DNA from: Membranipora membranacea | Taxonomy: Eukaryota > Bryozoa > Gymnolaemata > Cheilostomatida > Membraniporidae | Direction of reading: 5' to 3' | Length of the DNA stretch: 60,000 bases | NCBI GenBank assembly: GCA_914767715.1 | Contig: OU612066.1 | Location: 5,525,001-5,585,000 of the forward strand | In this document: one piece after another, positions 59,961 through 60,000 of the stretch | Position numbering within the stretch: the stretch's first letter is position 1 | Layout: every line of letters starts with the position of its first letter | Position numbers and translations under genes: made by a program | The notes under the pieces: generated by a model | The model's database searches: none | Told to the model about the DNA's origin: nothing | Seen by the model: only the letters and a program-made list of their open reading frames with translations

Positions 59961-60000
59961 AGGTTGTTCGTATTCACAAACCGAATTTGTTCCGGATCCT

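Noticed and set aside
1-60000. CRISPR arrays, operons, riboswitches or other prokaryotic systems
   Set aside because: The window is intron-rich animal DNA. None of the tandem repeats has regular spacers of the CRISPR kind.

Overview
The window is AT-rich animal nuclear DNA. The genes are broken into many short exons with GT..AG introns, all coding starts are ATG, and the products are animal proteins: a stress-granule protein, an outer-dynein-arm docking subunit, a centriole protein, a C2H2 transcription factor and an ankyrin protein. The introns are mostly short (about 0.1-1 kb, one of 7.1 kb) and the spacing is fairly tight, which suits a sponge, cnidarian or other marine invertebrate. I cannot fix the phylum from the sequence. 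All exon models below were built by hand from splice signals and checked for reading-phase continuity; none is backed by RNA data.

Layout. 1-10.4 kb has no confident gene. It holds a nested inverted repeat, two blocks of a degenerate GGACGG minisatellite, a 164-bp hairpin and three isolated exon-like pieces. 10.43-15.42 kb (+) is a three-exon gene for a 739-aa largely disordered protein with an unrecognised C-terminal domain. Convergent to it, 17.93-15.99 kb (-), is a four-exon ANKRD40 orthologue. A broken non-LTR retrotransposon (about 18.0-19.85 kb) and a 157-bp tandem repeat lie between ANKRD40 and the divergent CCDC15 gene (+, 22.42-33.69 kb, 12 exons, 510 aa). The 7.1-kb intron 5 of CCDC15 contains, on the other strand, a complete 12-exon ODAD3 (CCDC151) gene (30.57-24.35 kb, 549 aa). 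Next come a nine-exon G3BP/Rasputin gene (-, 38.81-35.08 kb, 505 aa), a TIR-bounded element carrying a tRNA-like segment (39.84-40.13 kb), a three-exon gene for a small 116-aa protein (+, 43.17-44.50 kb), and a 725-aa C2H2 zinc-finger transcription factor in one coding exon (-, 50.90-48.73 kb). From 50.9 to 60 kb no coding sequence is visible; it is probably the upstream or 5'-UTR-intron region of the zinc-finger gene.

Relations between genes. CCDC15 (centriole inner scaffold) and ODAD3 (axonemal dynein docking) both act in centriole/cilium structures, and one is nested inside the other on the opposite strand. This is the most notable arrangement here. The other genes have unrelated roles. 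The intergenic DNA is rich in small palindromes, two of them flanked by 7-8 bp direct repeats as if each had been inserted as a unit.
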